Under the pieces are notes generated by a model, which saw only the letters and a program-made list of their open reading frames with translations, ran no database searches and had not been told where the DNA came from. From CAIVAT01 sp037139855 (GTDB lineage Bacteria > Bacteroidota > Bacteroidia > Bacteroidales > FEN-979): DNA of 64,000 bases. Location of the stretch: assembly GCA_037139855.1 (NCBI GenBank), contig JBAXFM010000001.1, positions 1-64,000 of the forward strand, in the 5' to 3' direction. Of this stretch, positions 22,862 to 31,888 are shown piece by piece (position 1 is the first letter of the stretch; each line of letters begins with the position of its first letter). The translations under genes and the position numbers were made by a program.

Positions 22862-23784
22862 TGCACAAAATCGAGATACCCGAGCGTCACCTGGTTAAGG
22901 AATTTCCTTCCAGCATCCATGAAATGAACCAGGATCAATTTGTTTATTTCATTGACCTGATCCTGCAATATCTCTCCGGGAAGTTCGATATCGCCGATTT
23001 CAAATCGAAATTGATCCTGAAATTACTGGATGTTAAGTTTGATATGGGATGGCAGCTGATGACAAAGGATGACAGGGAAAATGCCTACGGTGAAATATTC
23101 CGCATCAGCGAGCTTTGCGATTCTTTCTTTGAAGAAATTGACAGAGACGGACAGAAGGTAAAGACCTTTAAATTGAGTTTCCGCAAAAACTTCATTCCCC
23201 GGATCTGCGGCAAGTACCACGGTCCGAAGGATGCGCTTCAGGATGCGACCTTTGCCGAATACCGCATCGCGCACAGCTATTATGCTGCCTACATTGATTC
23301 GCACAGCGAAACCGACCTGAATCACCTGGTGGCGGTTCTGTACCGGCCTGCCAAAAGCTTTCTTTGGCTCAGACGCATGTTGCCATCGTACGACGGACAG
23401 CCCCGGATACCATTTACGGCAAAATCAAATCCGGCGTTCCTCGAGGCCCGCGTGAAGGAAATAGCGAAGCTCCCAATCGCGGTGCGTTATGGTATCTTTC
23501 TATTCTTCTCCGGATGTGAAGAATACCTGGCTAAAGGGACCGTCAATGTTGATGGAAAGGATATTGATCTTTCGGTTATTTATGAAAAATCGGGTGAATC
23601 TGATGACTCTCCGGATATCGGGCTGATCGGGATCCTTTATAGTCTGGCAGAAACAAAAGTGTTCGGGTCCATCGAGGAAACCGACGGGCAAAATCTTTAC
23701 GACATCATGATCCGCCTGTACCAGGTGGTGAAACAAGCAAAAGCAATGGAGGCTAAATACAAGGACAATGGTATCGGTGATTAA
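22861..23784 (+). CDS. Conserved-looking late protein of unknown function
   Basis: A 307-residue protein translationally coupled to its neighbours by a TAATG overlap upstream and a 17-nt overlap downstream. It has aromatic-rich helices (AEYRIAHSYYAAYIDSHS, then AVLYRPAKSFLWLRRML), as in proteins seen between connector and tail genes of Bacteroidetes prophages. A tail-assembly or chaperone role is possible. No domain recognised. Confidence 0.6.
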   Translation: MHKIEIPERHLVKEFPSSIHEMNQDQFVYFIDLILQYLSGKFDIADFKSKLILKLLDVKFDMGWQLMTKDDRENAYGEIFRISELCDSFFEEIDRDGQKVKTFKLSFRKNFIPRICGKYHGPKDALQDATFAEYRIAHSYYAAYIDSHSETDLNHLVAVLYRPAKSFLWLRRMLPSYDGQPRIPFTAKSNPAFLEARVKEIAKLPIAVRYGIFLFFSGCEEYLAKGTVNVDGKDIDLSVIYEKSGESDDSPDIGLIGILYSLAETKVFGSIEETDGQNLYDIMIRLYQVVKQAKAMEAKYKDNGIGD

Positions 23785-24253
23785 ATACAAGTCATTCTGG
23801 GAATACATCGCAAGAGCGTTTCCTGCCATCACAAAGACCCTGATCATTCATGAGGAGTCTGACCTTCCTGGCATTGTGCGTGACATGGATAATGGCGCGA
23901 CACTCCTGTTTGCGATCATCCCGTCAACGGATATGGAAGCGACCAGTGTGGACGATTTTGAAGAGATTGACTCATGCTTTGCCTGCCTGATCAAGAAAAG
24001 CGATCCGGGAAATCTATCTGCTGATGAATTCCTCATTGAGATGGCGGGTACACAATACCTCATGTCGGCCATCAAAGACAAAATGATCGCACTGGCCGGG
24101 GACAATGATCATGACATTGACGGCGGACAATACAGCCACCTGATGCACCGGCTCATCATCAACGGAATGCACACAGATCCGGAGTACAACCTGCTTGGAT
24201 GCAACGGATGGTCACTTTCATTTAAACTCAAAACAACAGGAACAATCCAATAA
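23768..24253 (+). CDS. Late protein, possible tail terminator or minor tail protein
   Basis: A 161-residue protein overlapping the previous gene by 17 nt. It has an alpha/beta layout with a central region carrying Cys (SCFACLIKK) and a C-terminal beta strand set (NGWSLSFKLKTTG). Size and position would suit a tail terminator, but no family was recognised. Confidence 0.5.
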   Translation: MVSVIKYKSFWEYIARAFPAITKTLIIHEESDLPGIVRDMDNGATLLFAIIPSTDMEATSVDDFEEIDSCFACLIKKSDPGNLSADEFLIEMAGTQYLMSAIKDKMIALAGDNDHDIDGGQYSHLMHRLIINGMHTDPEYNLLGCNGWSLSFKLKTTGTIQ

Positions 24254-24807
24254 TGGCCACTACACTTAAATATCCGTCACCCATGATCCCCGAAAACATC
24301 TGTGCGGTAACGTTCAATTCGCTGCTGACAAAGGTGGCCATTCTGTTCATATCCTATTTCGCTCCCATCTCCGAGATGATCCATGTCATGTTGATTTTCC
24401 TGCTTTTTGATACGGTTTCGGGAATATGGGCATCGATAAAGGAAGGCAACGCGATTGAGAGCCATAAGCTGCGCAAAACAGTGCTGAAATTTCTTTGGTA
24501 CACAGTGGCCGTGATGGCGGCCTGGATGATGGAACATACCTTCGATCTGACCTGGGTGAGACTGGCAAGTCTTACAGCAGGGTTTATCTGCTTTGTCGAG
24601 CTTAAAAGTATGTTTGAAAACATTACCAGGATCACCAACGAGCCGATTTTTAAACGCATCCTGAAGCTTCTGAAACGGAAAAGTACAGAAACCATCTCGG
24701 AGATCACGGATGATCCGGAGGATGACTATACACGCAGATACGAGAAAAGTACCAAAACAGAGGTAGAATATACGGTAAAGCATCAGAAAAGCGAGAAAAA
24801 TGGATAA
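24253..24807 (+). CDS. Phage holin (holin_4_1-like)
   Basis: A 184-residue membrane protein at the start of the lysis cassette. It has three or four hydrophobic segments (about 22-40, 44-62, 78-95, 102-118), with the family-like sequence LLFDTVSGIWASIKEG followed by LRKTVLKFLWY. The C-terminal 60 residues are charged and cytoplasmic. It would permeabilise the inner membrane to let the endolysin reach the cell wall. It overlaps the endolysin gene by 8 nt and begins in a TAATG overlap with the previous stop. Confidence 0.8.
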   Translation: MATTLKYPSPMIPENICAVTFNSLLTKVAILFISYFAPISEMIHVMLIFLLFDTVSGIWASIKEGNAIESHKLRKTVLKFLWYTVAVMAAWMMEHTFDLTWVRLASLTAGFICFVELKSMFENITRITNEPIFKRILKLLKRKSTETISEITDDPEDDYTRRYEKSTKTEVEYTVKHQKSEKNG

Positions 24808-25300
24808 AATCACACGCGTATCAAAGAACTGCCTGGCCATGATCGAAGAGTTCGAATGTGGCGGCAATTTCCGCAATTTCATGAAGGCGTATAAATGCCC
24901 GGCAGGGAAATGGACCATTGGCATGGGAACTACGCGGTATCCTGATGGCCGCAGGGTCATGCCCGGTGATGTGATCACTGAACAACAGGTTTACGAATAC
25001 CTTACCTCCGATATCGCATTGGCCGAAAGCGCGGTTGCATCGGCTGTGACGGTGTATATCGGCCAGCAAAGATTTGATGCACTGGTCGATTTCGTGTACA
25101 ACCTGGGAATTCTGGCATTTAAAAATTCCAACTTGCTCAAAGTGATCAATAAAGATCCCGGCGATCCTGCCATCGAAAACCAGTTTTACCGCTGGATTCT
25201 GGCCGGTGGCAAACCACATGCCGGCCTGATCAGGCGCCGCCGGTCGGAAGCCTGGCTCTATTTTAATGGAAGTCTCAAATTCAAATTCGACAAATCATGA
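24800..25300 (+). CDS. Endolysin, GH24 muramidase (T4-lysozyme family)
   Basis: A 166-residue peptidoglycan hydrolase. The catalytic region is EEFECGGNF with Glu19, then AYKCPAGKWTIGMGTT with Cys33 and Thr39 in the places of the E-D/C-T triad of phage lysozymes (Cys in place of Asp is common). The later segment FDALVDFVYNLGILAF is also characteristic. No signal peptide is present, so release depends on the holin encoded just upstream. It overlaps the spanin-like gene by 4 nt. Confidence 0.92.
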   Translation: MDKITRVSKNCLAMIEEFECGGNFRNFMKAYKCPAGKWTIGMGTTRYPDGRRVMPGDVITEQQVYEYLTSDIALAESAVASAVTVYIGQQRFDALVDFVYNLGILAFKNSNLLKVINKDPGDPAIENQFYRWILAGGKPHAGLIRRRRSEAWLYFNGSLKFKFDKS

Positions 25301-25809
25301 AATCAAAACATCCCCAGGACTGGCAGATAATTCTGTTCGGAGCCATCATGTTTTTTCTGTGCCTGCAGTCATGCACCACGACAAAGAATGTTCAAAAGAG
25401 CGAGGTGAAAACTGAATCCGAGTCGAAATCAACGGAAGAAGCAAAATCCACAGCACAAATTGAGACGAATACTCAAACCAAGGCTGAAACGGTCACCAAC
25501 GAGCAATGTGACACGAATATCTGGGTAATGGTTCCGGTGAGTGCTACCAAAAAGGACACGATCATCAAGGTTCAAATCCCGGTAAAATTTCAGCGTATCA
25601 TCAAACGCATTGAGGCCAGTGACCAGAACAAGAAGGAACAAAACAGCGCACAGGTAAATAAAAATGATCAATTACACCAGAAATCGTATGAACAGCGCAT
25701 GGATAAGACCGTCGAACGAACGGGACTTCCCTGGTGGGCCATTGCCATACTAACGATCTTCATACTTATTGGCGTGGCTGTGCTCCTTTGGCGATTAAAA
25801 GTATTCTAA
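25297..25809 (+). CDS. Putative unimolecular spanin (lipoprotein with C-terminal membrane anchor)
   Basis: A 170-residue protein in ATGA overlap with the endolysin. The N-terminus has a lipoprotein signal ending in LQSC (lipidated Cys26), the middle (30-140) is a long Lys/Glu/Gln/Thr-rich segment likely to be extended or coiled, and the C-terminus (about 145-166, PWWAIAILTIFILIGVAVLL) is one membrane helix. This is the layout of a u-spanin such as phage T1 gp11: outer-membrane lipid anchor, periplasmic span, inner-membrane anchor. It would fuse the membranes at the last step of lysis. The assignment rests on topology and position, not sequence similarity. Confidence 0.7.
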   Translation: MKSKHPQDWQIILFGAIMFFLCLQSCTTTKNVQKSEVKTESESKSTEEAKSTAQIETNTQTKAETVTNEQCDTNIWVMVPVSATKKDTIIKVQIPVKFQRIIKRIEASDQNKKEQNSAQVNKNDQLHQKSYEQRMDKTVERTGLPWWAIAILTIFILIGVAVLLWRLKVF

Positions 25810-25858
25810 TTACGCCCGGGATGTCAACCGGGCTGAAATTCATAAAGGAGTTAAAAGG

Positions 25859-25896
25859 ATCCCCTGAACCACGAAAAAAAGTTCAGGGGATTTTTT
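25859..25896 (+). terminator. Intrinsic terminator ending the portal-lysis operon
   Basis: ATCCCCTGAAC pairs perfectly (11 bp) with GTTCAGGGGAT, followed by TTTTT. A smaller GCCCGG/CCGGGC hairpin lies before it at 25814-25833. Confidence 0.92.
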
Positions 25897-25898
25897 AT

Positions 25899-25934
25899 TG
25901 TCCTTTACCCTCGCAGCTGTCGGATGTATCATTG
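25899..25934 (+). promoter_or_regulatory. Late promoter 5 (TGTCCTTT-N20-TATCATTG)
   Basis: TGTCCTTT at 25899-25906, exactly 20 bp, then TATCATTG at 25927-25934 (7/8 match to TAnnTTTG). It starts 2 bp after the terminator T run and 51 bp before ATG 25950. Confidence 0.7.
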
Positions 25935-25949
25935 CTCAAACAATTTGTA

Positions 25950-26468
25950 ATGAGCTTTTGGAAGAAGGTGATTGACAGCCGTCAAAACGGCAGGATCGGC
26001 AAAGGTTCCTGGGAAGGTCCTTTTGACATCGGCATTGTAGAGACAGGACAGACACAGCGCCACCAGCGTTCTTTCAATACTGAAGAAATGGAGGCATTCA
26101 ATGAGAAATTAAAGGGATGGGGCGCAAAAGTAAACGCCGCCCTTCCGCCATCCATCAGATCCCTGGGCATCGGAGGCAAGCGCCTTGCTTCCAGTATCCG
26201 CAACACCTACTATTATGAATACGGTGAAATTTACCGTCTCGGGTTTTCCTTCGCACGCGAGGGCATATTCGTGCACAAGGGCGTTGGCCGCGGATACGTG
26301 ATGGCCAATGGTACGGTTGTGAAAATATCAAAAACCCTGGGATTTAACCGCAAACCAAAACCATGGTTTAACCCCGTAATCGAGTCGTTCATCCCGGAAC
26401 TCGAAGAAATCATTATGGAATACAGCAATACTGCAATCATCAATTCAACACGAATTTATATCCGATAA
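25950..26468 (+). CDS. Putative tail completion protein upstream of the tape measure
   Basis: A 172-residue basic protein. The frame is open to 25734, but that part spans the previous gene, terminator and promoter, so ATG 25950 is the start. The C-terminal part (GVGRGYVMANGTVV, then KPWFNPVIESFIPELEEIIM) resembles small tail-completion proteins of the HK97 gp10 type, in which a basic body is followed by PWF and a final helix. It is 2 nt before the tape measure gene, which fits a tail assembly role. Confidence 0.55.
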   Translation: MSFWKKVIDSRQNGRIGKGSWEGPFDIGIVETGQTQRHQRSFNTEEMEAFNEKLKGWGAKVNAALPPSIRSLGIGGKRLASSIRNTYYYEYGEIYRLGFSFAREGIFVHKGVGRGYVMANGTVVKISKTLGFNRKPKPWFNPVIESFIPELEEIIMEYSNTAIINSTRIYIR

Positions 26469-26470
26469 CC

Positions 26471-29400
26471 ATGGCTGGCAAAACAAACATTTCCGATTAC
26501 CGGTTTTCAATTTTCATCAACAATGACCAGGCGAAAAAAAGCCTCATGGAGATGGAAAAAACCATGATGGGCTACGAAGCGGAACTTAAGAAGCTGGAAG
26601 TCGAAGGGAAAAAGAATTCGGCAGAATATAATTCCCGAAAGGATGCGATCGCAAAGCTCGATGTTGAAATGAAAAACATGCGCAAGGAGGCCGGACTCCA
26701 GGCGCTTTCGCTGAAAGAACTCAAGTCGCTGCAGTCGCAGCTGCGCAATGAAATGGCCAGGGCCGTACCAGGTACTGAACACTGGAAAAAACTGGATGCC
26801 GAACTTGCAAAGGTTAACGGAAGATTTCGCGAGCTTTCGACCAATGCTAAATCAACAGGCCTGAGTATCGGTGGCATGGCTGAAGGGTTCAATAAGTATT
26901 TTGGGATGCTAACCGCTGGCGTTGCAGCCCTGACCGGATTGGTTTTTTCATTTCGCAAAGTGGTTGACGTTTTCAACGAATATGAAAAGAAACTCGATAA
27001 TCTCTCAGCGCTGACCGGTCTCACCGGCGATAACCTTACCTGGCTTTCACAGCAGGCAAAGGAAATGAGTACCTCCATGGGCGAAGGTAACGTGCGGATC
27101 ACCCAGTCGGCAGATGCGATCGTTGACGCCTACACAAAGGTAGGCAGCGCCCGGCCTGAACTGCTGAAGAACAAGGAGGATCTCAACATGGTTACCAAGG
27201 AAGCCATTTTGTTGTCTGAAGCTGCAAATTCCGAACTGGAACCGGCAGTGAAAGCACTAACCGGGGTTCTTAATCAGTTTAACGCTCCGGCAAGCGATTC
27301 GCGCCGGATCATAAATGCCCTTGCTGCCGGATCCAAAGAAGGTGCAGGAGAGATTCCCTACCTGACCGAGGCAATTGAAAAATCAGGGACGGTTGCTGCT
27401 GATGCTGGAATGTCTATTGAAGAACTCGTTGGTACACTTGAAACATTGGCGCCTAGAATGACTCAGCCGGAAATGGCTGGCAGGTCCCTCCGGGCAGTCA
27501 TTTTGAAACTCCAGGAAGGGGCAAAAGACACCAATCCTGCCATCGTCGGGATGGCCACGGCAATGGAGAACCTAGGCAAAAAGAACCTTTCCGTGGCTGA
27601 ATTGGTCAATATGTTTGGCGTAGAGAATATCACAGCCGCAAAGATTCTGATCAACAATGTGGGTGAACTGAAAAATTACACCAAGGCAGTCACCGGCACC
27701 AGTGTTGCCCTGGAGCAAGCCGCAATCAATACCGATAACAATACATCCAGACTTGCCCAGGCACAGAACCGGGTGCAGTTGATGTCAATCGAATTGGGTG
27801 AAAAACTGGCGCCGGCGCTTACCTTCAGCACCAATGCCTTCAGCTACCTGATGAAGGCGATTCTCGGATCCATTAAATTCTTTAATGAACACCGGTCTAT
27901 CATCCTGATGACCTTGGCTGCAGTGGCTGCATATACGGTTACAGTACTTGCCGTTACCAGTGCCAAGAAACTCTACAGCCTTGCTACCGCAATGGCTGAC
28001 AGGGTGACAAAACTATTCAATGCCACGCTGGCCACCAGTCCATGGGGAATGCTCGCCGGGTTGATCGCTGCAGCTGCAACCGCACTGCTGTTGTTTAAAA
28101 GCAATACGGAAGATGCCATCGAATCGCAATCAAAGTTGAATAAGATCAAAGATGACAGCCTGAAAAAAACAGAAGAGGAGACGGCATCTGCCCAGGCCAT
28201 GTATGATCAACTTCGTAAATCCAATGCCGGCAGTGAAGAGCGCAAAAGGTTGATTGAAGAGATCAACAGCAAGTATGGCACTACATTGAAAAATCTCTCA
28301 GACGAAAAATTGTTTTTGAAGCAAATTGATGATTCATATCAAAGCATCATTGAGTCGATCAAGGCTAAAATAGCCATGGAAACGCGCCAGGATTCGCTCA
28401 CTGCTTTGGTAAAACAGCAGAATGAAGTCGGAAAGATTCTGCAGGGGACCATTAAAATGTACGAGGCGCAACTCAATATGCCCGGGGCCAACCAGGCGAA
28501 ATTGAACGCCAACATCCAGGCGGCAAAGAAAACTTATGATGATTTCATCAAAACCAATGAAGCCGATATGCAGAAGGTGTATGATGAAGGAAAAGGCGCG
28601 CTTGGGAACCTTGATACTGGAGATAAGGGTAGTAAACCGAAATCGGATGGTGGCGGTCCGGCTGATCCGGTGGATAAAGAAATTAACAGGATCAAGGCGA
28701 TGCAGAAACAGCTCGCCGAACTGAACATCTCGATGATCAAGGATGAGCAGGAACGCGAATTGAAGATGGCTGAGTTGAATCATAAGCAAAAACTTGCTGA
28801 GATCACCGGCAATTCTAAACTTGAAAACAATCTGCGAAAAGCACTGGATGCTTCTTATGAAAATGAAAAGGAGAAAATAAACAAGAAGTATTCAGATAAG
28901 GAACTGGCTGAATCCTGGAAACTGGAAAAGGATAAATGGGAAGCTAAAATTAATGCCGAAGATAAGGGAAGTGTTGAATGGTACATGTCTTCGGTAGAGT
29001 TTCTCGACAAAATGAGTGCTTATGAGTTGAGCAACACTGAACTCACTGAGCAGCAAAAACTAGATATCAAGGAAAAATACAAAAGCCTTGGAGAAAAACT
29101 TGATGCGGAGTTTACTGGTCCTGCCTTTGTATCATCCACCGAACCCAAAAAAGGGACAAAAACTAAAGCAGGGAAGGGGGATGGCCTCGATCCCGTTTTT
29201 CAGATAGGACAACGCAAAGCCTTGCTGGCTGCTGCCAGGGATGAAGAACTGGCAGCTGTAGGTGACAACGCCGAAAAGCAGAAAGAGATTTGGGACGAAT
29301 ATTATAAAGGACTTTCTGAGGTCACAATGGAGGCCGTCAATACCATCATTTCAACCTTGTCAACGGTGGTGAATTCGTTGGGTGGCCTATTTTCGGCCAT

Positions 29401-30202
29401 GAATGATTATGAAAATGCCAACCTGCAGAAGGATGAAAATGCCAACAATAAGAAGAAGGCCAACCTGAAGAAACAGCTGGATGCAAAACTGATTACCCAG
29501 AAGCAATATGATGCCGCGGTGGGTAAGATGGATCTCGAGATGGATGCCAAGAAAAAAGAACTGTCCATCAAACAGGCTAAACGGCAGAGAGCAATTTCAT
29601 TGGCACAGGCCATCATTGGGGTTGCCCAGGGTGTAATCTCCGCATTGAGCGCCGGTCCAATTATCGGGATCATTCTCGCGGCGCTCGTAGGGTTACTCGG
29701 AGCAATACAGATCGGGTACATTGCTTCAACCCCAATTCCAGAAGCTGCAAAAGGAAGGTACGGCGCTTTCCTGAGGTCACGCCAGGCAGCCAATGGCCGC
29801 TACGACGTTCTCGGCAAAGATGATAACAAGGAATATCGTGGTGTTCCATACATGGATCAGCCGCCATCAGGCTTGTACAGCACGCCAACATTATTTGCAG
29901 AAACCGGCCGGGAGATCATCATAAATCCAAAGCATACGGAAAACCTGATGCGCTTCAGGCCGGATCTGGTTCAGGCCATCATGCAAGTGCCACAACGTGC
30001 CGGCGGGCTTTACCCGGATGCTTCAGCGCAGCGATCGGCGGCCAGTGGACCGGTGATAGTTCAGTTCCATCCGGACACACTCAAAGCCATGAATGATTTT
30101 CAGGAGCAACTCAAGAAGCCTGTGGCCGCGCAAATCGGATTTGATAACATGCGCGATACCATGGCAACTGTTGCCGAGATCGAAAGCCGGGTGACCAGGT
30201 AA
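26471..30202 (+). CDS. Tail tape measure protein
   Basis: A 1243-residue protein that would set tail length and assist DNA injection. The N-terminus (about 15-135) is a long Lys/Glu-rich coiled coil; the region about 165-460 matches the TP901-type core (LSALTGLTGDNLTWLSQQAK, then TVAADAGMSIEELVGTLETL). Hydrophobic helices occur near 140-160, 478-497, 525-543 and 1043-1090 (the last is GVISALSAGPIIGIILAALV and on), with further coiled coils between. The C-terminus has a Gly/Arg/Tyr-rich stretch. The length predicts a tail in the 150-190 nm range if the usual 1.5 Angstrom per residue applies. No frameshifted chaperone pair lies directly upstream, unlike lambda. Confidence 0.9.
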   Translation: MAGKTNISDYRFSIFINNDQAKKSLMEMEKTMMGYEAELKKLEVEGKKNSAEYNSRKDAIAKLDVEMKNMRKEAGLQALSLKELKSLQSQLRNEMARAVPGTEHWKKLDAELAKVNGRFRELSTNAKSTGLSIGGMAEGFNKYFGMLTAGVAALTGLVFSFRKVVDVFNEYEKKLDNLSALTGLTGDNLTWLSQQAKEMSTSMGEGNVRITQSADAIVDAYTKVGSARPELLKNKEDLNMVTKEAILLSEAANSELEPAVKALTGVLNQFNAPASDSRRIINALAAGSKEGAGEIPYLTEAIEKSGTVAADAGMSIEELVGTLETLAPRMTQPEMAGRSLRAVILKLQEGAKDTNPAIVGMATAMENLGKKNLSVAELVNMFGVENITAAKILINNVGELKNYTKAVTGTSVALEQAAINTDNNTSRLAQAQNRVQLMSIELGEKLAPALTFSTNAFSYLMKAILGSIKFFNEHRSIILMTLAAVAAYTVTVLAVTSAKKLYSLATAMADRVTKLFNATLATSPWGMLAGLIAAAATALLLFKSNTEDAIESQSKLNKIKDDSLKKTEEETASAQAMYDQLRKSNAGSEERKRLIEEINSKYGTTLKNLSDEKLFLKQIDDSYQSIIESIKAKIAMETRQDSLTALVKQQNEVGKILQGTIKMYEAQLNMPGANQAKLNANIQAAKKTYDDFIKTNEADMQKVYDEGKGALGNLDTGDKGSKPKSDGGGPADPVDKEINRIKAMQKQLAELNISMIKDEQERELKMAELNHKQKLAEITGNSKLENNLRKALDASYENEKEKINKKYSDKELAESWKLEKDKWEAKINAEDKGSVEWYMSSVEFLDKMSAYELSNTELTEQQKLDIKEKYKSLGEKLDAEFTGPAFVSSTEPKKGTKTKAGKGDGLDPVFQIGQRKALLAAARDEELAAVGDNAEKQKEIWDEYYKGLSEVTMEAVNTIISTLSTVVNSLGGLFSAMNDYENANLQKDENANNKKKANLKKQLDAKLITQKQYDAAVGKMDLEMDAKKKELSIKQAKRQRAISLAQAIIGVAQGVISALSAGPIIGIILAALVGLLGAIQIGYIASTPIPEAAKGRYGAFLRSRQAANGRYDVLGKDDNKEYRGVPYMDQPPSGLYSTPTLFAETGREIIINPKHTENLMRFRPDLVQAIMQVPQRAGGLYPDASAQRSAASGPVIVQFHPDTLKAMNDFQEQLKKPVAAQIGFDNMRDTMATVAEIESRVTR

Positions 30203-30207
30203 CCGGT

Positions 30208-30243
30208 TGTCCTTTAAAAAAAATCCATACTCCGCTAAGTTTG
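30208..30243 (+). promoter_or_regulatory. Late promoter 6 (TGTCCTTT-N20-TAAGTTTG)
   Basis: TGTCCTTT at 30208-30215, a spacer beginning with eight A, then TAAGTTTG at 30236-30243. ATG 30248 follows after TCCC, predicting a leaderless mRNA for the distal tail operon. Confidence 0.8.
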
Positions 30244-30247
30244 TCCC

Positions 30248-31813
30248 ATGAACATCACGAAGAAAACTTTTCTCATGTCATTTGCCGGTAACCCGATGCG
30301 TTACCAGCTCACTCCCGGAACATCAGGCGGCGGCGGTGGTGGCGGCGTTCCCATCGACGGGGTTCTTTCCCTTATTGAAATCGCTTTCACCGATATCGAT
30401 TCAACCCCCGATCATGCCATGACTGTTACGTTCATGGGCGAAACCAGAACATTTACGCTCAAGAATGAACCGACCACCAAGGATCACCTGCCGATTGCGG
30501 ATGATTCGTGGACTCCGACCCGCTGGAGCGAAGAATGTTTAAACTACCTGATGAATGATGTTCAGATTTCACGCGCTTACGACATGCTGAATGACGGTTC
30601 AAACATCTACCTCACTGCAAGAACCGCCTCTCCCGATTATGACTGGAGCGCCGGCAGCAATACAATTGTTGGAGTTACCGTAACCACTTACCAGGCAGGG
30701 CAGGTTGGAACAGCCGGAACCGTGGAAGGCGTTCTGATGCAGGTTTGGAAGAATGGAACGGAAAAGCTCGGGGAAGATTACAAGCCGGTTACTGCAGATG
30801 GAAGCGTGAAATTTGAGGCGCAGGAGTACATCTACGCCAGTTTGCTGCAGGTTCCGCCGCCCAGGTTCCGCTTATCGTCAGATACTTTTTTTCATCACAT
30901 CTACACCGATTACTTTCTGAAGTACCGCACTGTATTTTGCGATCGCGTTGCCGGGGTATTTCTTCCCAGAACTTACACCGATCCGGATCATATCTTTTGC
31001 TATGCCATTGCCGGAGGATTGAACAGGGAAGACCTGGTTGCCAATAATGCTGCCCTGGTTGATTACTTCAGCCTGACAGCCACGCGCAAAAAGTTCATGA
31101 CCTGGTCGCCGCCGTCGAAGCTTACCGACAAAGTGGAAACGCACAGCCTTTTCTATGCGGTGCAAACCCCGGGCATCACATCCATTCAGATGAAGGCGCA
31201 CATTTACAATGGCGACACCGGTTCCACCATCAACATCACCCCGGCGCTTTCGGTCCAGTACTGGTCGGTGTATGAATTCATGGCCGGTTACACACAGCTC
31301 AACCTGGCTGCTCAATTGAGCGGGAATGTTGATCGCTGGGAACTTTACCTGGTCGATAATGCTGGGAATGTGATATCCGATATCAGGGAGTTTGTCCTGG
31401 ATAAAAGGTATCATGAAAACACACGGTACTTCCGCTTCCGGAACTCGTGGGGCACGTATGATTCTTTGAGGTGTACAGGAGTTTTTGAGAATCTTGTTGA
31501 AAATGATCGTGAAAAGGTTAATTACACTAGCGAAGACATTGAAACAACCTTTAATGCACCAGGTGCTCACACATCGATCAGCGAATCTCTGAACTACAAG
31601 GCAAATACCGGCTGGCTCACGAAAGATTTCCTGCAGTATCTGAGGGATTTCATGCTGTCCTCTGAAATATTTGAGTTGGAGGATGGCCGGTTGCTCAAAT
31701 GTTTGTTGACGTCCAAAAAAACAACATTGACAAAGGATGCAAAGTACAATTATGACCTTGCATTTGAATATGAAAGGGCGTACAACAGTTTTTTTTTTCA
31801 AACATTAGAATGA
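30248..31813 (+). CDS. Distal tail/baseplate-type protein
   Basis: A 521-residue protein right after the tape measure, where siphoviruses encode distal tail and hub proteins. It is beta-rich with many aromatic residues. A run of seven glycines (27-33) separates a short N-terminus from the main body. The part from 50 to 150 looks like one domain and the C-terminal 200 residues resemble distal tail proteins in overall character, but no family motif was recognised. Its start 4 bp after the promoter box supports ATG 30248. The stop overlaps a short ORF at 31810 (ATGA). Confidence 0.6.
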   Translation: MNITKKTFLMSFAGNPMRYQLTPGTSGGGGGGGVPIDGVLSLIEIAFTDIDSTPDHAMTVTFMGETRTFTLKNEPTTKDHLPIADDSWTPTRWSEECLNYLMNDVQISRAYDMLNDGSNIYLTARTASPDYDWSAGSNTIVGVTVTTYQAGQVGTAGTVEGVLMQVWKNGTEKLGEDYKPVTADGSVKFEAQEYIYASLLQVPPPRFRLSSDTFFHHIYTDYFLKYRTVFCDRVAGVFLPRTYTDPDHIFCYAIAGGLNREDLVANNAALVDYFSLTATRKKFMTWSPPSKLTDKVETHSLFYAVQTPGITSIQMKAHIYNGDTGSTINITPALSVQYWSVYEFMAGYTQLNLAAQLSGNVDRWELYLVDNAGNVISDIREFVLDKRYHENTRYFRFRNSWGTYDSLRCTGVFENLVENDREKVNYTSEDIETTFNAPGAHTSISESLNYKANTGWLTKDFLQYLRDFMLSSEIFELEDGRLLKCLLTSKKTTLTKDAKYNYDLAFEYERAYNSFFFQTLE

Positions 31814-31887
31814 TAAGCACAGTAACACCTGTGCCGGTTGCGGTTCGGGTTTACGATGCATCAGAATATTCAACACAATACAGTTAA
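31810..31887 (+). CDS. Possible 25-aa small protein
   Basis: Begins in an ATGA overlap with the preceding stop and ends 1 nt before the next ATG (31889). The codons read as a Val/Thr/Ser-rich peptide. It may simply couple translation of its neighbours. Weak support. Confidence 0.3.
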   Translation: MISTVTPVPVAVRVYDASEYSTQYS

Positions 31888-31888
31888 T

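Noticed and set aside
26471..30202. Tail-chaperone frameshift directly upstream of the tape measure
   Set aside because: The gene upstream (25950-26468) has a normal start and stop, and no overlapping -1 frame with a slippery run was seen there.
30878..31801. A 307-codon minus-strand frame inside the distal tail gene
   Set aside because: Antisense to a well-placed late gene, no recognisable domain, and no minus-strand promoter box found.
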